In this document: positions 61,211-64,000 of the stretch, in pieces
How positions within the stretch are numbered: position 1 is the first letter of the stretch
How the letters are laid out: the number at the start of each line of letters is the position of its first letter
NCBI RefSeq assembly: GCF_000017625.1
Contig: NC_009712.1
Location: 558,001 to 622,000, forward strand
DNA: 64,000 bases
Source: Methanoregula boonei 6A8
GTDB lineage: Archaea; Halobacteriota; Methanomicrobia; Methanomicrobiales; Methanospirillaceae
Direction of reading: 5' to 3'
The notes under the pieces: model-generated
What the model saw: only the letters and a program-made list of their open reading frames with translations
What the model was told of the DNA's origin: nothing
Databases searched by the model: none
Position numbers and translations under genes: made by a program

Positions 61211-61954
61211 TTAGACCTCTATAGTCAGATCGTCTTCCGATACCAGAAGTCCCGGGCATTCCTTTTCGAACTGCGCCTTTAACGCCCGGCGTTCCTCCAG
61301 CGTCTTATATACCTCTGCCCCAAAATGCGTCAGCGCCAGACGTTTTGCCCCGGCCCGCCGGGCAACCTCAATTGCATCCTCCGGGTTCATATGGGGCCAG
61401 AGCGGACTTTTCTCCCCCGGTTTTAACCCGCACTCCGTAATAAGAAGATCGGCATCACGCGCGAGTGAGACTGCATTGTCGCAGAGTCCTGTATCCGTGC
61501 AGTAGGTCACTACCTTGTTATCGATCTCGAACCGGTACCCCGTGCAGGGCACCGGGTGGACAAGGGGCAGGCAGGTTACCTTAAAGGGGAGTTCATGCAC
61601 GCCTTCCTTTAGTTCTTTTACGGTGACGGCAAAGGGGACCCGGTCAAGCGGTACCGTGTAGGGTTCGCGGAGGAGTCCTGCAAGGTCTGCGGTTGTCCCC
61701 ACTCCCCCGCAGATGGAGAGGCCTTTTTTGAACCGGAATTTTACCAGCGTGTGAAGACCTTCGGTATGGTCGAGGTGGAAGTGGCTGAGAAACAAAAAGG
61801 CCGGTTTGTCCTGCGTCATGTACCGGTCGGCTTTTGCAATCCCGTTCCCCGCGTCAAGGATGATATCGTAATCCCGTGCCGTGATCAGCGCGGATACGGT
61901 ATTTCCCGTGAGAGAATCATACCAGCCGTTTGTCCCAAGGAAGGTGACCTGCAT
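61211..61954 (-). CDS. MBL-fold metallohydrolase, RNase Z-like
   Basis: A 247-residue metallo-beta-lactamase fold protein with the zinc motif SHFHLDHTEGL, further ligands in LVHPV and TDTGLCDN, and ALTHFGAEVY. It begins MQVTFLGTNGWYDSLTGNT, a start seen in RNase Z-like and phosphodiesterase-type members. It is shorter than typical tRNase Z (about 300). The substrate is unknown. Confidence 0.85.
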   Translation of the reverse strand: MQVTFLGTNGWYDSLTGNTVSALITARDYDIILDAGNGIAKADRYMTQDKPAFLFLSHFHLDHTEGLHTLVKFRFKKGLSICGGVGTTADLAGLLREPYTVPLDRVPFAVTVKELKEGVHELPFKVTCLPLVHPVPCTGYRFEIDNKVVTYCTDTGLCDNAVSLARDADLLITECGLKPGEKSPLWPHMNPEDAIEVARRAGAKRLALTHFGAEVYKTLEERRALKAQFEKECPGLLVSEDDLTIEV

Positions 61955-62090
61955 GAACGGAAGTTAACCCTCTTCCCTCATCAAGATGGCAGGTACTCTC
62001 ATTTTTACCGGAACAGATGAACGGGATTTTTATCCCACCCGGCGGATAGTAAAATCAGGTCCGGTGCAAATGGCCCCGGAGGAACTTCTC

Positions 62091-62963
62091 ATGAAAAACC
62101 ACGTATGTCTTGTCCTGTGTGCTGCCCTGCTTATTCTCGCTGCATGCGTTATCCCGGCCGGTGCGGTTGTCCTTGAAGTTACGGTTAAAGGTACGGTGTC
62201 TGATCTTTCTCCTGTAAACAATACCCTGACCCTTGCCTCCCCGTCCCAGTATGGATGTGATTATGGTAATGGCACATCAGCCCCTGTCTGCTCGTGGACG
62301 CCGCTCAACGTTACGACCATTTCTGGTACCGTCCCCGATCCGGCTGCATTTACCGTTTTTGCCAACGGGAATCAGGCTGTGGCCGTCAGCCTTGGCGGAA
62401 CGGGCGGGACCTGGATTTCGCTTGCGAAACTTTACGGATCCGGGACATCTGCGGATGAGGCAACCGATGAAATTGGCGATATCGGGAGTCTCCCTGTTCA
62501 GCTCATCGGAGATTACGCCGTAAGCGAAATCACCTCCCCCAACTGCTCTTCCTGCACCGGCACGACCTGCACGGCGACTTCCTCGAACGTGACGATCGCG
62601 AGCGGGAACATAACCGTGGCGCAGCAGACCCTCAGTGCCGGCCAGTCGCTCTTTTTCAACGGCAGGAACGATGCATCGAGCGTGAACGTCACCTTGGTAA
62701 GGGGACAGGCTCTCTCTTCATCCTGCCCCGGGAATACCGGCCTTATCGGTGGTGTCCAGCCAATCTCCGATTATATCGTGCACGTGGTTCCCCCGCTTTC
62801 TGTCACGGCAACGAATCCGGGATCAGGTACACCGGCCGCGACAGAATCGTATGCTCCTGTGGCAGCAACCACCCCCCAGTCTGCCCTCCCCTTTGCGGCC
62901 TTGAGTGCTCTTGGGCTGGGCATTGCCGCTCTCTGTATTGCCGGCCGGCGCCGCAGGGACTAG
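62091..62963 (+). CDS. Secreted surface protein with C-terminal anchor
   Basis: A 290-residue exported protein with a signal peptide (HVCLVLCAALLILAACVIPAGA), a beta-rich domain of about 220 residues with several cysteines (CSSCTGTTC), an Ala/Thr/Pro linker and a C-terminal helix followed by GRRRRD. ATG 62091 has GGAGG at proper spacing. A TTTTTATCC element near 62029 may be its TATA box. Likely part of the cell surface; no known domain recognised. Confidence 0.7.
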   Translation: MKNHVCLVLCAALLILAACVIPAGAVVLEVTVKGTVSDLSPVNNTLTLASPSQYGCDYGNGTSAPVCSWTPLNVTTISGTVPDPAAFTVFANGNQAVAVSLGGTGGTWISLAKLYGSGTSADEATDEIGDIGSLPVQLIGDYAVSEITSPNCSSCTGTTCTATSSNVTIASGNITVAQQTLSAGQSLFFNGRNDASSVNVTLVRGQALSSSCPGNTGLIGGVQPISDYIVHVVPPLSVTATNPGSGTPAATESYAPVAATTPQSALPFAALSALGLGIAALCIAGRRRRD

Positions 62964-63074
62964 AACCCTGCGGATCACGCTCTTTCTTTTTTGTCCGATC
63001 ACAACTTCCATGTGCCGAGAAGCCGCAATCCTTAATCAGGTACGATGATCCCCCTACAGGAGCACGATTAATCC

Positions 63075-63920
63075 ATGGCACCGGTAAAAGTTGGCGTGCA
63101 TGTCTCCATTGCCGGCTCGCTCGATCTCGCGGTTGACCGGGCAAAAGATGCAGGCTGCGACGTTTTCCAGATGTTCTCCCGTAATCCCCGGGGATGGGGA
63201 TACAAACCCCTGTCCGAGGGAGATTGTGATCTCTACAAAAAGAAGATCGCAGCCACCGGCCTCCTCCCGGTTGACCATATGCCCTATCTTCCGAATCTGG
63301 CCTCGCCAAAAACGGAGATCTGGGAAAAGTCCGTCCAGACTCTGAATGCCGAGCTTGACCGGTGCAACAGGCTGGGCATTCCCTACCTGGTCACCCATCT
63401 CGGCCACCATCTTGGGGACGGGATTGCGGGTGGCAGGGCCCGGGTCATAAAAGCCATAAATACCGTCCTTGCCTCATCGGAATCGGGAACAATGCTGCTT
63501 TTAGAGAATACCGCCGGGGAGAAGAACAGCGTTGGCAGCAGTTTCGAGCACATCGGTGCGATACTTGCGGGGCTTTCCGATGAGAAAAGGATCGGAGTCT
63601 GTTTCGATACCTGCCACGCGTTTGCCGCGGGTTACGAGCTGCGGACCAGGGAGGGAATTACCTCCACCCTTGCACAGTTCGATGAGCAGGTCGGGATTTC
63701 CCGTCTTCGCGTTATCCATCTCAACGACACCAAAGGTGATCTCGGGAGCGGCCTAGACCGGCACGAGCACATCGGGATGGGGTTTATTAGTGAAGACGGA
63801 TTCCGGCACATCCTGCACAACCCGGTCTTTGCGCGCCTCCCGCTTGTCTGCGAAACACCGGTGGACGAACGAAGGGATGATCGCGGCAATATCGCAAAGG
63901 TCCGTGAACTGGCCGCCTAA
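63075..63920 (+). CDS. nfo: Endonuclease IV (AP endonuclease)
   Basis: A 281-residue TIM-barrel AP endonuclease that cuts 5' to abasic sites in base-excision repair. Landmarks are VGVHVSIAGSLDLAVDRA, QMFSRNPRGW, THLGHHLGDG, LLLENTAGEKNSVGS, CFDTCHAFAAGYELR, HLNDTKGDLGSGLDRHEHIGMG and CETPVDE. These supply the three-zinc site. Usual length. Confidence 0.95.
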   Translation: MAPVKVGVHVSIAGSLDLAVDRAKDAGCDVFQMFSRNPRGWGYKPLSEGDCDLYKKKIAATGLLPVDHMPYLPNLASPKTEIWEKSVQTLNAELDRCNRLGIPYLVTHLGHHLGDGIAGGRARVIKAINTVLASSESGTMLLLENTAGEKNSVGSSFEHIGAILAGLSDEKRIGVCFDTCHAFAAGYELRTREGITSTLAQFDEQVGISRLRVIHLNDTKGDLGSGLDRHEHIGMGFISEDGFRHILHNPVFARLPLVCETPVDERRDDRGNIAKVRELAA

Positions 63921-63953
63921 AAAATTCCCGGTACCGGGAACCATCTGCATGCC

Positions 63954-64000
63954 TTACGGCAGTGCTTTAATCTTCCCGGTCGGGTAGAGGATCCGGGGGA
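63954..64000 (-). CDS. Possible 3' end of a gene entering from the right edge
   Basis: On the minus strand a 15-codon open segment ends RILYPTGKIKALP then TAA at 63954-63956. It is convergent with nfo and separated by 33 bp. The residues look like a normal protein C-terminus, but the fragment is too short to name. Confidence 0.35.
   Translation of the reverse strand, partial: PRILYPTGKIKALP

Noticed and set aside
1-64000. tRNA, rRNA, insertion sequences, integrases and phage genes
   Set aside because: I looked for T-loop-like GTTCAAATC motifs, transposase and integrase signatures and saw none that hold up. A covariance-model tRNA scan was not possible here.

Overview
The window is chromosomal DNA of a hydrogenotrophic methanogen of the Methanomicrobiales, most likely the Methanoregulaceae. 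This rests on an hdrCBA operon preceded by FwdF- and FwdG-like ferredoxins, ftr, a coenzyme B (aks) operon with methanogenesis-marker genes, aIF1A, a NreA/DinB pair with PCNA-binding tails, DUF3821 and PKD surface proteins, TATA-type promoters and moderately GC-rich coding sequence. The order is inferred from gene content, not from a database match. Gene density is high. I saw no rRNA, tRNA, insertion sequence, integrase or CRISPR array.

Layout. 1-4148 (minus): energy-conversion operon in the order fwdG-like, fwdF-like polyferredoxin, hdrC, hdrB, hdrA (hdrA runs off the left edge). 4418-5302: ftr. 5396-14010 (plus): nine genes joined by start/stop overlaps. These are two tandem TiaS-like methanogenesis-marker-11-type proteins, a radical SAM protein, an IorA-like thiamine-diphosphate protein without ferredoxin domains, aksA, aksD, aksE, an uncharacterised Cys-rich protein and aksF. 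The Aks enzymes build 2-oxosuberate for coenzyme B. The five other genes are candidates for the unassigned later steps, and this is the most interesting system in the window.

14-31 kb: housekeeping and transport genes (YdjM-like, two-gene-size YkgJ protein, UPF0316, MsrB, MntP, RNase III-like, CorA-like, peroxiredoxin, a MarR-ABC exporter operon, LysE, DUF155, TspO, aIF1A). It also holds a 640-residue natural fusion of N-carbamoylputrescine amidase and agmatine deiminase, and a DinB-NreA repair operon. 31-39 kb: a split YeeE/YedE sulfur transporter pair, DUF1294, dCMP deaminase, a lipase, a His-rich protein, a DUF3821 surface protein, an ABC-2 exporter and a 25-codon membrane peptide with a perfect Shine-Dalgarno sequence. 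39-43 kb: a complete TerY-P triad (VWA, PP2C, kinase).

43-64 kb: PKD/IPT surface protein, N-formylglutamate amidohydrolase, hybrid sensor kinase coupled to an esterase, a 0.5-kb degenerate tandem repeat of about 31 bp, DUF6159, a Cache-HAMP-PP2C phosphatase, small DNA-binding-type proteins, a Holliday-resolvase-related endonuclease, a DEAD-box helicase, iron-sulfur flavoprotein, amino-acid permease, MBL hydrolase, a surface protein and endonuclease IV. Many starts were set from TATA boxes, because several genes appear leaderless or nearly so.
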